Assembly (NCBI GenBank): GCA_947499125.1
Contig: CANMMP010000001.1
Coordinates: 620,001 to 684,000, forward strand
Direction: 5' to 3'
DNA: 64,000 nucleotides
Source of the DNA: an uncultured Pontibacter sp.
Lineage (GTDB): Bacteria; Bacteroidota; Bacteroidia; Cytophagales; Hymenobacteraceae
In this document: one piece after another, positions 8,971 through 18,180 of the stretch
How the letters are laid out: each line of letters begins with the position of its first letter
How positions within the stretch are numbered: the first letter of the stretch is position 1
Program-made: the position numbers and the translations under genes
Notes under the pieces: generated by a model
Told to the model about the DNA's origin: nothing
Seen by the model: the letters and a program-made list of their open reading frames with translations, nothing else
Database searches by the model: none

Positions 8971-9086
8971 TGCTGACAAGGGAAAGTATAACCCAAACTG
9001 GCAAAGGCAGTTAGAACCTTAGCGAAAGTATAGCCCGAACAGTGAGATTTCGGCTGTTTCAATTAGTGTTTTGGGTTTTCTAAATG

Positions 9087-9638
9087 AATAAATTTAACCC
9101 ATCCCTGCCCCTCCCTAGAGGGGAGTTTTACAGGTGCGATAGTAGGATTTCTAATTTTATAGTGGCCATTAGTTGTCATTTCGAATACTATTGAGACGGG
9201 AGTCTAAGAGAGCAAGCATAGCTGTGAGAAATCTATTTAACACAAACAGAGGAGAATTCTAGATAGTTTTCTCCTTTCGTCCAGATGACAATTGCTGTTC
9301 AGGACAACGTTATTGGTTAGAAACCTGTCTGCTCGTAGCATGTAACTATAGAACTATAACATGTGAGACAGCAAAGGCAAATAGTCCCCCTTCGAAGGGG
9401 GCAGGGGGATGACGAACAGTAACTATAGAACTATAAGCTAACTATAGCAACATCAGAATTCCCCGCCTTGGACAAGGAGGGGTTAGGGGTGGTTTGATTA
9501 TGCCAACTATGAAACACCTCCTTACCCCCTCAAAGAAGGAATTCACCTAAGCAGAAATTCCCCTCCTCGGAGGGGCAGGGGTGGGTTAACAACAGCATCT
9601 ATACTATAGCTCCAACTACTGCCAAGCCTATCATTATC
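9087..9638. repeat. Repeat mosaic in the rpsA-HNH gap
   Basis: There is no gene here. The stretch holds several C-rich/G-rich inverted units (CCCCTCCCTAGAGGGG, CCCCCTTCGAAGGGGG, CCCCTCCTCGGAGGGG). It also holds a block (GAGGGGTTAGGGGTGGTTTG ... CCAACTATGAAACACCTCC) related to 1283-1345 of repeat A, and a GTCATTTCGAAT ... GAGAAATCTAT unit also found near 22644-22668 on the minus strand. AASTATA words are frequent. Confidence 0.7.
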
Positions 9639-9700
9639 GGGCCAGTTGAGTCAGGAGACTCAACACCATTTCAAGTCACAAGTCAGGAGTTTCGCGCAAG
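9639..9700 (-). repeat. GAGTCTCC-type palindromic module, copy 1
   Basis: On the minus strand it reads GTGTTGAGTCTCCTGACTCAACTGGCCCG preceded by a degenerate half. It matches the module at 21995-22062 end to end with substitutions. Confidence 0.75.
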
Positions 9701-9847
9701 GGGCCCTATGTCAAATCCAACTCTACTCAAAAACCACCAGTTCAAACCACACACTTATAGTTATACTTCATTATAAGCAACTATAACCTCTGATTACTTA
9801 TACTTTATATAAACAAAACTAAATATATTAGCATCGTTATAGTGCTA

Positions 9848-10351
9848 CTATTCTTTCACTCCAAGGAACATTCCCCAGTCCTGGTTGGTGGGTGTGAGCT
9901 GCATTTTAAGGAAGTATTGGAGGGATGGCTTGATAGGTTTCTGGATGAGCTTAAGACCGGCTTCTTCGGGGGTGCGATCGCCTTTGCGGGTGTTGCACCT
10001 GGAGCAGGCGGTAACAAGATTCAACCAGTTGGTCTGCCCTCCCCTGCTGCGTGGCATCAGGTGGTCCAGGGTCAGGTTCTTTACATTGCCGCAGTACTGG
10101 CAGGTATAGTTATCGCGACGCATTATGTTATGGCGGCTAAGAGCAATACCATGGTAAGGCACATGCACGTAGCGCTGCAACCGGATAACGGAAGGTATCG
10201 GATAAGTTGTGGTAACGGTACGAAGAGAACCGATTTCAGACTTCGATACCATCTCCGCTTTTTCCAGATATACAAGCAGGAATGCCTTATAAACCGAGCA
10301 GATGGCAATGGCGCTGAAGTCCTGGTTAAGGATGAGAACTTTGTCTTTCAT
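9848..10351 (-). CDS. HNH endonuclease family protein
   Basis: This 167-residue protein starts with VLILNQDFSAIAICSVYKAF, the conserved N-terminus of a widespread HNH family in Bacteroidota. The nuclease core carries CQYCG and CSRCN zinc-knuckle pairs enclosing LTLDHLMPRSRGG, where DH is the catalytic part and the later Asn/His complete the fold. I chose ATG at 10351; an upstream in-frame ATG adds MCAA only. The biological role of the family is not established. It is likely cytoplasmic, and nothing around it suggests an intein or phage. Confidence 0.9.
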   Translation of the reverse strand: MKDKVLILNQDFSAIAICSVYKAFLLVYLEKAEMVSKSEIGSLRTVTTTYPIPSVIRLQRYVHVPYHGIALSRHNIMRRDNYTCQYCGNVKNLTLDHLMPRSRGGQTNWLNLVTACSRCNTRKGDRTPEEAGLKLIQKPIKPSLQYFLKMQLTPTNQDWGMFLGVKE

Positions 10352-10430
10352 GGCTGCACACAAAACTATACCCTAGGCTTTTACGGAAAAACCTAATTGC
10401 TTACTGTATTGGTGCAGAGAAATTTAAAGA

Positions 10431-11210
10431 CTAAGCCTGAAAAATACGCTTTATAATGCGCAGCTTATGAGAATAGCGCTTGCGCTCGGCATTGTAGATG
10501 CCATTATGGTCCAGGGTATCGATACGCACTTCGCCGCTGGCATGCATGATCTTCTGATCCTCGAGCATAATGCCTACATGGATGATGCGGCCTTCGTCGT
10601 TATCAAAAAAGGCCAGGTCGCCGGGTTGGGTCTGGTTGGCAAAGTGTACTTCGTCGCCGGCTGTTACCTGCTGGTAAGCATCGCGGGGCAGTTGTACACC
10701 ACAAATACCATATACCTGCTGGGCAAAACCCGAACAATCTATACCAAACACGGATTTGCCTCCCCACAGGTAAGGGGCTTTCATGAAGTTGTGAGCTACT
10801 TTAACTAACTGCGTTGTATTAGAGGCAACTTCGGGGTTAGAGGCACGGCCATTATAATGATATACCTGTCCCTCGATGCGCACATTCAGCCCATCAAAGA
10901 AAGGCAAATAACAGCCTGTACCAACCGGAATACGCACATCGGCATTACTGATGATCTGCACCAGGTCCATGGCACGCGGGTGCTGGGCCTGTTTCCATTC
11001 CTGGCAATATTCCTTAGAGACAGTTGTATGCTGATTCTGATCTATCCAGCCCTGGTAGCCATCGGTTGCGAGTTGTATGCGCAGCCACTTATCCTGGCGA
11101 CTGATTATCTCGTAGCACTCTCCAAAAAGCACCTGTGTTACCAGTTCTGCCCTGTTAGATGGTTCGGCCCGCATTGGCACCAGGCTCAGCATACTTATTC
11201 CGTAGTCCAC
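10431..11210 (-). CDS. C40 (NlpC/P60) peptidase with bacterial SH3 domain
   Basis: It probably cleaves gamma-D-glutamyl-diamino acid bonds in peptidoglycan peptides. An SH3-like domain fills about residues 5-60 and a second SH3-like part about 85-125. The NlpC/P60 domain spans 140-255 with catalytic Cys159 (DCSGF), His211 (HVGI) and a third polar residue, probably His223. It resembles YkfC-type enzymes that act on released muropeptides. No signal peptide is visible, which fits a cytoplasmic recycling role. The start is GTG at 11210, keeping the family-typical DYGI beginning; an ATG six codons downstream is the alternative. Confidence 0.9.
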   Translation of the reverse strand: MDYGISMLSLVPMRAEPSNRAELVTQVLFGECYEIISRQDKWLRIQLATDGYQGWIDQNQHTTVSKEYCQEWKQAQHPRAMDLVQIISNADVRIPVGTGCYLPFFDGLNVRIEGQVYHYNGRASNPEVASNTTQLVKVAHNFMKAPYLWGGKSVFGIDCSGFAQQVYGICGVQLPRDAYQQVTAGDEVHFANQTQPGDLAFFDNDEGRIIHVGIMLEDQKIMHASGEVRIDTLDHNGIYNAERKRYSHKLRIIKRIFQA

Positions 11211-11298
11211 TTTTTTAATGATTACTGGTTAATACGTAATGAATAATTAGGGTCTTCTTTTAAGCTGTTAATCATTCATCATTACTGATTATTCATTC

Positions 11299-11766
11299 TT
11301 AATATCCGCTTCTGTCCATTTCGCGTTTCACATCCTTTTCTTTGATGTCCTGGCGCTTATCGTATAGTTTTTTACCTCGGGCAAGGGCTATTTCTACTTT
11401 GGCAAAACCGCGGTCGCTTACAAAAACACGTATCGGAATTATAGTTACGCCTTGCTCCTCAGCACCTTTTTCCAGTTTGCGGAGCTCTTTCTTATTTAAG
11501 AGCAGCTTGCGGGCGCGCATAGGCTCGTGGTTGTAGTGCGTCCCTTCGGTGTAGGTAGCTATGTGCATATTATGCAGCCACAATTCATCTTTCTGGAACA
11601 CACAATAGCCGTCCTGCATATTCACTTTGCCTTCTCGTATCGATTTAATCTCAGTACCCATCAGCATTATACCTGCCGTATACTTATCCAGGAACTGGTA
11701 TTCGAAGGAAGCCTTGCGGTTAACGATGTTTACGTGTTTCTTTATTCTGTCCTTGTCTTTGGCCAT
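11299..11766 (-). CDS. smpB: SsrA-binding protein SmpB
   Basis: SmpB binds tmRNA and brings it to stalled ribosomes. The protein has 155 residues, the normal length. The beta-barrel core is recognisable (VNRKASFEYQFLDKYTAGI, GTEIKSIREGKVNMQDGYC, LWLHNMHIATYTEG), as is the basic tail (GKKLYDKRQDIKEKDVKREM), which folds in the ribosomal decoding site. It starts immediately after the stop of the thioesterase gene with no gap, so the two are almost surely co-transcribed. The tmRNA gene itself is not in the window. Confidence 0.97.
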   Translation of the reverse strand: MAKDKDRIKKHVNIVNRKASFEYQFLDKYTAGIMLMGTEIKSIREGKVNMQDGYCVFQKDELWLHNMHIATYTEGTHYNHEPMRARKLLLNKKELRKLEKGAEEQGVTIIPIRVFVSDRGFAKVEIALARGKKLYDKRQDIKEKDVKREMDRSGY

Positions 11767-12162
11767 TTATGCTGTCTTAGGTGCCAAAACTTTGGCTAAT
11801 TTTTCTTTTTTCAAAATTTTCTGACCGGTTTCTCCGTCAGCTACCAATCTGTCTCTTACCCGGGCTTCATAACTACAGATTACTTCGTGTCCGTTCACCG
11901 CTTTCAGGGTGGCTGTTATAGTTACAGTTTCACTTTCAAAAGCAGGCGATTTATGATTGATAGTCAGAAAGGTACCTATCCCCTCTTCATCCTTTTCTTT
12001 CATCTCCAGAACAAATAACCGTCCTGCCCATTCCGCAGCCTGTGCCAGCGAAAACGTAGAGCAAACCGCATGTACCAGGCCATCATCAAAACGCGCAAAG
12101 TCCGCAGCAGTTACAAGCTTCTGGTATACTTTGGTATCGCCTATCTGGAAAGGGTTGTTCAT
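11767..12162 (-). CDS. Hotdog-fold thioesterase family protein
   Basis: The 131-residue single hotdog domain resembles the FlK-like thioesterase family. Its strands and central helix are seen in YQKLVTAADFARFDDG, VHAVCSTFSLAQAAEWAG, IGTFLTINHKSPAFESETV and EARVRDRLVADGETGQKIL. The likely reaction is hydrolysis of an acyl-CoA; the substrate is unknown. It abuts smpB directly, forming a two-gene unit. ATG at 12162 is supported by the family-typical start. Confidence 0.8.
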   Translation of the reverse strand: MNNPFQIGDTKVYQKLVTAADFARFDDGLVHAVCSTFSLAQAAEWAGRLFVLEMKEKDEEGIGTFLTINHKSPAFESETVTITATLKAVNGHEVICSYEARVRDRLVADGETGQKILKKEKLAKVLAPKTA

Positions 12163-12172
12163 AGTTTATAGT

Positions 12173-12213
12173 TTGTCTGAATCAGGATTAAAAGGATTAA
12201 AGATTTACAGGAT
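12173..12213 (+). repeat. TTGTCTGAATCAGGATT repeat, copy 1
   Basis: TTGTCTGAATCAGGATTAAA is followed by GGATTAAAGATTTACAGGAT. Related copies are at 21748-21790, 31677-31718 and 55054-55107 (minus). Confidence 0.85.
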
Positions 12214-12216
12214 ATC

Positions 12217-12462
12217 TCAGTTTCTCGCTAGAAGGTTTCTGATGAATACCAACATAGTTGCAACTATAAAGGATATAGCCGCAATGAGTTTAGATGCCTT
12301 TAAGGCAGCACAAAGATCATTCCCTGTAACAAGTGAAATACATTCACCAGGGTTTTGAGTTTCATACTTTATACTCACCATCACATTGATAATTGCAAAA
12401 GCATTTAACAGTGCTACCGCATATAGAATATAAATCAACAGCTTAACCCATCTTGACTTCAT
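12217..12462 (-). CDS. Small two-helix membrane protein, unknown
   Basis: An 81-residue frame beginning at ATG 12462, with two hydrophobic segments (WVKLLIYILYAVALLNAFAIINVMV and LIAAISFIVATMLVFI) joined by a short loop with two Cys. I do not recognise a family. It sits between the thioesterase and tsaD on the same strand, next to a dispersed repeat. Its plausibility rests on the two clean transmembrane segments. A longer frame from 12489 is possible. Confidence 0.5.
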   Translation of the reverse strand: MKSRWVKLLIYILYAVALLNAFAIINVMVSIKYETQNPGECISLVTGNDLCAALKASKLIAAISFIVATMLVFIRNLLARN

Positions 12463-12541
12463 ATTTGCTGACCAAAGTAAATAATTCAAAGCCGCACTAA
12501 TCTATAGTTCAAACCTAATCCTAAAATCTATCAAATCTTAG

Positions 12542-13549
12542 TTATAGTTTCATTCTCGGGTCAGGGCTGGTGTACTGATCAGCGAAGTCGCCGGCCAGGT
12601 ACTGGAAGTGGGCAGCCATCGCGATCATACCGGCATTGTCGGTGCAATACTGGAAAGCCGGGATGTACACGTTCCAACCGTAGCGTTTGGCATAATCCTG
12701 CAAAGCTGCCCGCAACCCCGAGTTAGCCGACACACCACCTGCAATGGCCACTTCTTTTATACCTAAGTCCTTTGTCGCCTGCACCACCTTCTTCAGTAAC
12801 GTCTTGATCAACGTATGCTGCACGCTGGCACAAATGTCATTTATGTTCTCCTGTACAAAGTCAGGGTTTTCTTTCGTTCTATCTCTAAGGAAGTATAGCA
12901 CCGAGGTTTTGATACCGCTGAATGAATAATCGTAGCCCGGCATGTTGCCCACTGGAAACTCGAAGGCTGTCGGATTGCCCTGGGCCGCAGCTTTGTCCAG
13001 CATCGGTCCGCCGGGGTAAGGCAAGCCGAGCATTTTAGCAGTTTTATCGAAGGCCTCTCCTACGGCATCGTCGGTGGTCTGCCCGATCACTTCCATGTTC
13101 AGGTGGCTTTTTACGAGCACGATCTGGGTATGGCCGCCGCTAACGGTCAGGCACAGGAAAGGAAAATCGGGCTTCGGATCATCTATAAAATGGGCTAAAA
13201 TATGCGCCTGCATGTGGTTTACATCTATTAGCGGTATATTTAAACCCAATGCAAACGACTTGGCAAACGAGCTACCAACCAGCAGCGCACCTAAAAGGCC
13301 CGGGCCGCGGGTAAAAGCTACTGCACTTAACTCATTTTTAGTTACATTTGCTTTGTTTAAGGCTTCCGTTACAACAGGAATTATATTTTGCTGATGTGCC
13401 CTGGAAGCAAGCTCTGGTACCACGCCGCCATACTTTTCGTGAACGGCCTGAGTAGCAATTATATTCGAGAGAACTTCGCCACCGCGAATAACGGCTGCCG
13501 AGGTTTCATCGCAGGAAGATTCAATAGCTAAAATTGTAGGTTCGGTCAT
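12542..13549 (-). CDS. tsaD: tRNA N6-adenosine threonylcarbamoyltransferase
   Basis: TsaD transfers the threonylcarbamoyl group to A37 of ANN-decoding tRNAs, together with TsaB, TsaC and TsaE. At 335 residues it is full length. The ASKHA core shows ILAIESSCDETSAA, the iron-binding NHMQAH (His112 and His116), SGGHTQIVLV, PYPGGPMLDK and AIAGGVSANSGLR. Its start codon lies only three bases from the divergent start of the TamB gene, so each promoter must lie within or very near the other gene. Confidence 0.97.
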   Translation of the reverse strand: MTEPTILAIESSCDETSAAVIRGGEVLSNIIATQAVHEKYGGVVPELASRAHQQNIIPVVTEALNKANVTKNELSAVAFTRGPGLLGALLVGSSFAKSFALGLNIPLIDVNHMQAHILAHFIDDPKPDFPFLCLTVSGGHTQIVLVKSHLNMEVIGQTTDDAVGEAFDKTAKMLGLPYPGGPMLDKAAAQGNPTAFEFPVGNMPGYDYSFSGIKTSVLYFLRDRTKENPDFVQENINDICASVQHTLIKTLLKKVVQATKDLGIKEVAIAGGVSANSGLRAALQDYAKRYGWNVYIPAFQYCTDNAGMIAMAAHFQYLAGDFADQYTSPDPRMKL

Positions 13550-13552
13550 CTT

Positions 13553-16500
13553 TTGGAAAAAGAACAGTCCATAAATTACTTCAAAGTTATAGGAAAAACG
13601 CTACTTCACACAGTTGTAGAGGTTTTCATGTTGCTTTTGCTGCTATTTATAGCTGTTTTCTTCGCTATACGCATACCCGCCGTGCAAACGCATATAGCCC
13701 AACGGGCTGCCACCTGGCTCTCCGAAGCTACCAATCACGATGTAAGTATAGGCCGCGTTGATATCGAGTTTTTCAGTAATGTAATTCTGGAGCAGGTGCA
13801 GGTGCGCGACTATAAAAAGAACGAGCTGTTTTACGTAGGCCGTCTGGAAGCTGATATTGCCGCTTTCTCTATACTTAAACCAAACTCGCTAAGTATAGCC
13901 ACCCTGGAGTTGCAGGAACCACGCGCTAACCTTATCTATTACGAAGGCTCGGACTCGCTAAATGCGGGGGAATTTTTCAGTGCTGTCAGCGAGCTGTTTG
14001 TAAAGGATACCACCAAAGTATCAAAACCATTCCAGTTTGACCTAGATGAGCTCATTATTAAAAACGGTCGTTTTAATTACGACGACTTTAATAAACCGCT
14101 TACCGAGTATGGCATGGACTACGCCCACATGACCGTAGACAGTATCTATGGGCAGTTTGATGAGCTGGTGCTGGCCGATACATTAAAAGTAAGGGTAACG
14201 GACCTGAGCGCTGTAGAAACACGATCGAACACAAACCTGCGCAACCTCGATACCCGCATGACCTATGCCGCTACTTTCTGGGAGTGGGCAGACCTCGACC
14301 TGCGCGTGCAGGACAGCCACCTTGGCAATTACCTGCGCTTCGACTATAACCGTTTTAAGAATTTTGCAAATTTTAACGATAGCGTAACCCTTACCACCAA
14401 CCTGTACGATTCCTACGCCAACGCCCGCGACATTTCTAAATTCACAACTTTATTGAAGGGTTACGAGGAAGAAGAAGTACAGGTAAACTCCATCCAGTTC
14501 AAGGGGAAGGTATCTAACTTTAAGGCCGACAGTGTGGACCTAGAGTATGGAGAGAATACACATATAGTTGGAAGTATAAGCGCCGATGGTTTACCGAACG
14601 TGAAAGAGACATTTGCCAACCTCCGGTTAAAGCCTTCCACACTCGATGCCGACGATATCCGAAAGTTTATTCCGAAGGATGCTTTTGAAGTAGCGGACCG
14701 CCTGGGTACCGTAAAACTGGAAGGCCGTTTTCTTGGGTTTTATAACGACTTTGTATCCAACGGTACCTTCGCCACTGCCCTAGGCAATGTGCAGTCCGAT
14801 ATCAACCTGAAGATAGACGATGACAAACGCACCTCCTCTTACAGGGGCTACCTCAGCACCAATAGTTTTAACATAGGCAAACTGATAAACCGCACCGACC
14901 TGCTGGGCACTGTTTCGATGAGCGGGCAACTGGAGGGCTCCGGGTTTACCATGCAGGATGCGAACATTGACATGGATGCCACCATTAACCAGGTGTACTT
15001 TAAAAACTATAACTACCGCAACATTACCGCCAACGGCAACCTGAACAAACAGAAGTTTACCGGCGAGCTAACTATAAACGACCCGAACCTGGTTGTAAAA
15101 GCTGACGGCGAAATTTATCTGAAAGAAGGAGAACAGGCATTTAACCTGGTAGCCGATCTGCAGAAAGTGAACCTGCAGGCAATACAGTTCTCAGAAGAGC
15201 CGCTAACTATAAGCGCCAGAACGAATGTCAACTTCCAGGGGCTCAGCCTTGACTCTTTTGTAGGGATAGCCAGTTTTGATAGTGCCACTGTAAACTATAA
15301 AGGCAAAGAGCTTGCCCTCGACTCGCTCTATATTAACTCTGTAATTGTAGAAGGCCAGCGCGCCCTGAACCTGGTATCAAGTTACCTGACCCTGCAGGTA
15401 GATGGCAACTTTGATTACTCTACTTTAATTGCCGACCTCGACCAGCTGGCCCGGGAGTATAAGCTCAATTTTGAGAGCAACCTCCCGGAAACCCAGGCAT
15501 ACTATCGTCGCAAAGCCGGCCAGCAGGCACAGGAGTATAACCTGACCTACGACCTGTATCTTAAAAATGCAGACCCCTTGCTACAGTTGTTCGTGCCCGA
15601 GCTAAGTATAGCCCGCAATACACATCTCGAGGGCTCGTTCCGGCATGGCAATACGATTATTATAGATATGTATGGCCTGATCGATACACTGGCCTACGAC
15701 AACTATAGCCTTTACCGCAACAGCTTCGAACTGAACTCTTCCAAACTACAACATAGTCCCGACGTGCTGGCAAGTATAATTTATACTTCTGAAGAGCAGC
15801 GACTGCCCACCGCAGGCCAAACCCAGGATTTTTATCTGGAAGGCATCTGGAGTGAGCGTAAAATTGATTTTGCTACCAGCGTGCGTCAACCTGAGTATAA
15901 TAACCGCGCAACTATAACAGGCGACCTCAACTTCCTGGAAAACCAGATACAGCTTGTTTTCGACAGATCGAACATCATTCTGCGCGATATGCCCTGGACC
16001 TTTATACCGGGCAACACCGTTTACATTGCCGACGGCGGTAAAACCATCAGCGTAGAGAACTTTGCACTAACCAACCAGGAGCAGCTTATAAGGGCAGCGG
16101 GCATTGTATCCGAAGATCCTGACAGCAGGCTTATAGTTGATGTGGAGAATTTTGACCTGCAGAACCTGAATACGCTGATAAGTGAGAAAATTGCAGGAAA
16201 GCTTAGCGGCCAGGTTACCGCCCAGGATATTTATGATCGCGCGCTACTTAATATAAATGCAAAAGTCGACTCCTTCCATCTTGATGATTTCCTGATAGGC
16301 GACATAACCGGCTCGGCTGACTGGCACAACATACAGAAGCAGATGGTAGTGGATGTAAGCATAGACCGGAGCGGAAAAAAGGTATTATCTGTAACCGGTA
16401 ACTATAACCCGAATGCCACCGAAGACCAACTGGACCTGCTTGCCGTAATGGACCAGGCGCAGCTTAAACTCGTAGAGCCGCTCATAAAACCTATACTTAC

Positions 16501-18088
16501 CGACCTGGAAGGCGACATGGAAGGACGCGTACGTATACTTGGCCAGCTTACCTCCCCTATTTTAAAAGGCTCTGTAATGGTGACAAACGGCCAGTTCAAG
16601 TTCGATTACCTGAATACAACCTATCGCTTCTCGGATCGCATTTACTTAGGGCCTAACAGCATTAGTTTCAGGAATGCGCAGGTGAAGGACATTTATGGCA
16701 ACTCGGCTACTGTAACAGGCGGCATCGCCCACGACGGCTTCGAGGATATGGTAATTGACCTGAATGCCCGTTACCGCAATTTTATGATACTGAACACGAC
16801 GGCCGAGCAGAACGAACTATACTATGGCACTGCCTTTGGCACCGGAACGGCCAGCGTGCTGGGCCCTGTAGATAACCTGCGTATAAATGTAGATGCCCGC
16901 AGCGAAGAGAACACCCGCATTGTAGTGCCCCTCGACAACCAGGAAAGTATAGCCCGCAAGGATTTTATAAAGTTTGTGACCACCACTGCCGATAGCCTGG
17001 CCCTCGCTGCCAAAAACCAGAATGTGGACCTGTCCGGCATCAACATGAACTTTAACCTCGATGTGACCGATGATGCTTACTTCGAGATCATTATTGACCG
17101 CACAACCGGCGATGTGATACGAGGCTCGGGAAGCGGCGATATACGCATGACGATTGATACCCGCGGTGACTTTAACATGTTCGGCACTTTTGAGATCACC
17201 CGTGGTGCATACAACCTGAACCTATTGGAGGGCCTGATAACCCGCGAGTTTAATGTACAACCGGGCAGCACCATCTCCTGGAACGGCGACCCGCTGGGTG
17301 GCATCATGAACATAACGGGTAACTATACGCAGATGGCTTCGCTGCCTGTAACCGAAACCAGCACGTTGCAGGGCCGCTACCCTATTACAGCAGTCATTGA
17401 CTTGGATGGCCCGCTGCTAACACCGCAAATTGCCCTGGGCCTGAATTTTGACCAGGTACCGCAAACCGCCGAAACCGAAGCGCTGACAAATGCCATCAAA
17501 AACGACGAGGCCGAACTGAACCGACAGGTATTCAGCCTGATGGTACTTGGCCGCTTAACCCCGCAGGGAACATTCAGTACGGTAGATGCCGGCTCTACTG
17601 CCGTTGGCGGTAGTTTGGGTAGTTTGCTTTCGGGGCAGCTGAGCAGCTTCTTAAATAGTATAGATAGTAACCTCGAGATCGACATTGGTTTAGGTAATAT
17701 TGACCAGGATGCGCTTTCGTCGTTGCAGGTAAGGTTAAGCTACTCGTTTTTCCAGGGGAGGCTGCGCGTTACCAGCGAGGCCGGTCTGGCTAACAATAAC
17801 GTGGCCGGCACCGCCCAGGACCGCGGCTACCAGGGCGACTGGACACTGGAATACTATATTACACAAAGCGGTGAGTTACGTGCCCGCCTCGAATACAACA
17901 CCATTCCGAGAGGGCTTTTAGACAGACGTACCAACAGGCAAAGCTTCAGTTTGCTGCATACCAAACGGTTTGATAACCTGCGCGAATTGTTCAGGAGCAA
18001 CAGGCGGCAGCGTAAGCTCGAGGAACAGGAACGTGACCAGATCATACTGGACTCAGACCCACGCCTTAATCTACCTTTAGAAGAATAG
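13553..18088 (+). CDS. tamB: TamB-like translocation/assembly module protein (DUF490)
   Basis: TamB-family proteins are long periplasmic beta-taco proteins that bridge the inner and outer membranes, moving lipids or helping outer-membrane assembly. The 1511 residues begin with one membrane anchor (about 25-45, VFMLLLLLFIAVFFAI) and an AsmA-like start (IGRVDIEFF). A long run of repeated short strands leads to the C-terminal DUF490 domain (about 1080-1470), with motifs such as GTFEITRGAYNL and LNFDQVP. The only usable start is TTG at 13553: the frame is closed by a stop at 13529 and contains no ATG before the membrane segment. AASTATA words occur in it roughly 17-20 times by eye. Confidence 0.92.
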   Translation: MEKEQSINYFKVIGKTLLHTVVEVFMLLLLLFIAVFFAIRIPAVQTHIAQRAATWLSEATNHDVSIGRVDIEFFSNVILEQVQVRDYKKNELFYVGRLEADIAAFSILKPNSLSIATLELQEPRANLIYYEGSDSLNAGEFFSAVSELFVKDTTKVSKPFQFDLDELIIKNGRFNYDDFNKPLTEYGMDYAHMTVDSIYGQFDELVLADTLKVRVTDLSAVETRSNTNLRNLDTRMTYAATFWEWADLDLRVQDSHLGNYLRFDYNRFKNFANFNDSVTLTTNLYDSYANARDISKFTTLLKGYEEEEVQVNSIQFKGKVSNFKADSVDLEYGENTHIVGSISADGLPNVKETFANLRLKPSTLDADDIRKFIPKDAFEVADRLGTVKLEGRFLGFYNDFVSNGTFATALGNVQSDINLKIDDDKRTSSYRGYLSTNSFNIGKLINRTDLLGTVSMSGQLEGSGFTMQDANIDMDATINQVYFKNYNYRNITANGNLNKQKFTGELTINDPNLVVKADGEIYLKEGEQAFNLVADLQKVNLQAIQFSEEPLTISARTNVNFQGLSLDSFVGIASFDSATVNYKGKELALDSLYINSVIVEGQRALNLVSSYLTLQVDGNFDYSTLIADLDQLAREYKLNFESNLPETQAYYRRKAGQQAQEYNLTYDLYLKNADPLLQLFVPELSIARNTHLEGSFRHGNTIIIDMYGLIDTLAYDNYSLYRNSFELNSSKLQHSPDVLASIIYTSEEQRLPTAGQTQDFYLEGIWSERKIDFATSVRQPEYNNRATITGDLNFLENQIQLVFDRSNIILRDMPWTFIPGNTVYIADGGKTISVENFALTNQEQLIRAAGIVSEDPDSRLIVDVENFDLQNLNTLISEKIAGKLSGQVTAQDIYDRALLNINAKVDSFHLDDFLIGDITGSADWHNIQKQMVVDVSIDRSGKKVLSVTGNYNPNATEDQLDLLAVMDQAQLKLVEPLIKPILTDLEGDMEGRVRILGQLTSPILKGSVMVTNGQFKFDYLNTTYRFSDRIYLGPNSISFRNAQVKDIYGNSATVTGGIAHDGFEDMVIDLNARYRNFMILNTTAEQNELYYGTAFGTGTASVLGPVDNLRINVDARSEENTRIVVPLDNQESIARKDFIKFVTTTADSLALAAKNQNVDLSGINMNFNLDVTDDAYFEIIIDRTTGDVIRGSGSGDIRMTIDTRGDFNMFGTFEITRGAYNLNLLEGLITREFNVQPGSTISWNGDPLGGIMNITGNYTQMASLPVTETSTLQGRYPITAVIDLDGPLLTPQIALGLNFDQVPQTAETEALTNAIKNDEAELNRQVFSLMVLGRLTPQGTFSTVDAGSTAVGGSLGSLLSGQLSSFLNSIDSNLEIDIGLGNIDQDALSSLQVRLSYSFFQGRLRVTSEAGLANNNVAGTAQDRGYQGDWTLEYYITQSGELRARLEYNTIPRGLLDRRTNRQSFSLLHTKRFDNLRELFRSNRRQRKLEEQERDQIILDSDPRLNLPLEE

Positions 18089-18131
18089 CATTTTTATTAA
18101 AGCACAGCCTTTTTCTTTTAGATTCAGCGGC

Positions 18132-18164
18132 TTTCCATATTTTTAAAATATATTCCTACTTTTG
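18132..18164 (+). promoter_or_regulatory. Promoter for the ftsX cluster
   Basis: The -7 element TACTTTTG (18157-18164) matches TAnnTTTG fully. A weak -33 element TTTC lies 21 bases upstream. The start codon follows 17 bases later. Confidence 0.65.
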
Positions 18165-18166
18165 TA

Positions 18167-18175
18167 AGGAAGGAG
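18167..18175 (+). promoter_or_regulatory. Unusually strong ribosome-binding site of ftsX
   Basis: AGGAAGGAG lies five bases before the ATG of ftsX. Clear Shine-Dalgarno sites are rare elsewhere in the window. With the promoter so close, the leader would be only about ten bases longer than the site. Confidence 0.6.
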
Positions 18176-18180
18176 TACCT

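Noticed and set aside
8865..9062. A 65-residue minus-strand frame upstream of rpsA
   Set aside because: It spans the predicted rpsA promoter and leader, and the sequence is not protein-like.
9842..10396. A 184-residue plus-strand frame opposite the HNH gene
   Set aside because: It is antisense to a gene with a strong family match, and its sequence has no recognisable features.
17377..17685. A 102-residue minus-strand frame inside tamB
   Set aside because: A shadow of the C-terminal DUF490 region, whose conserved motifs occupy the plus strand.
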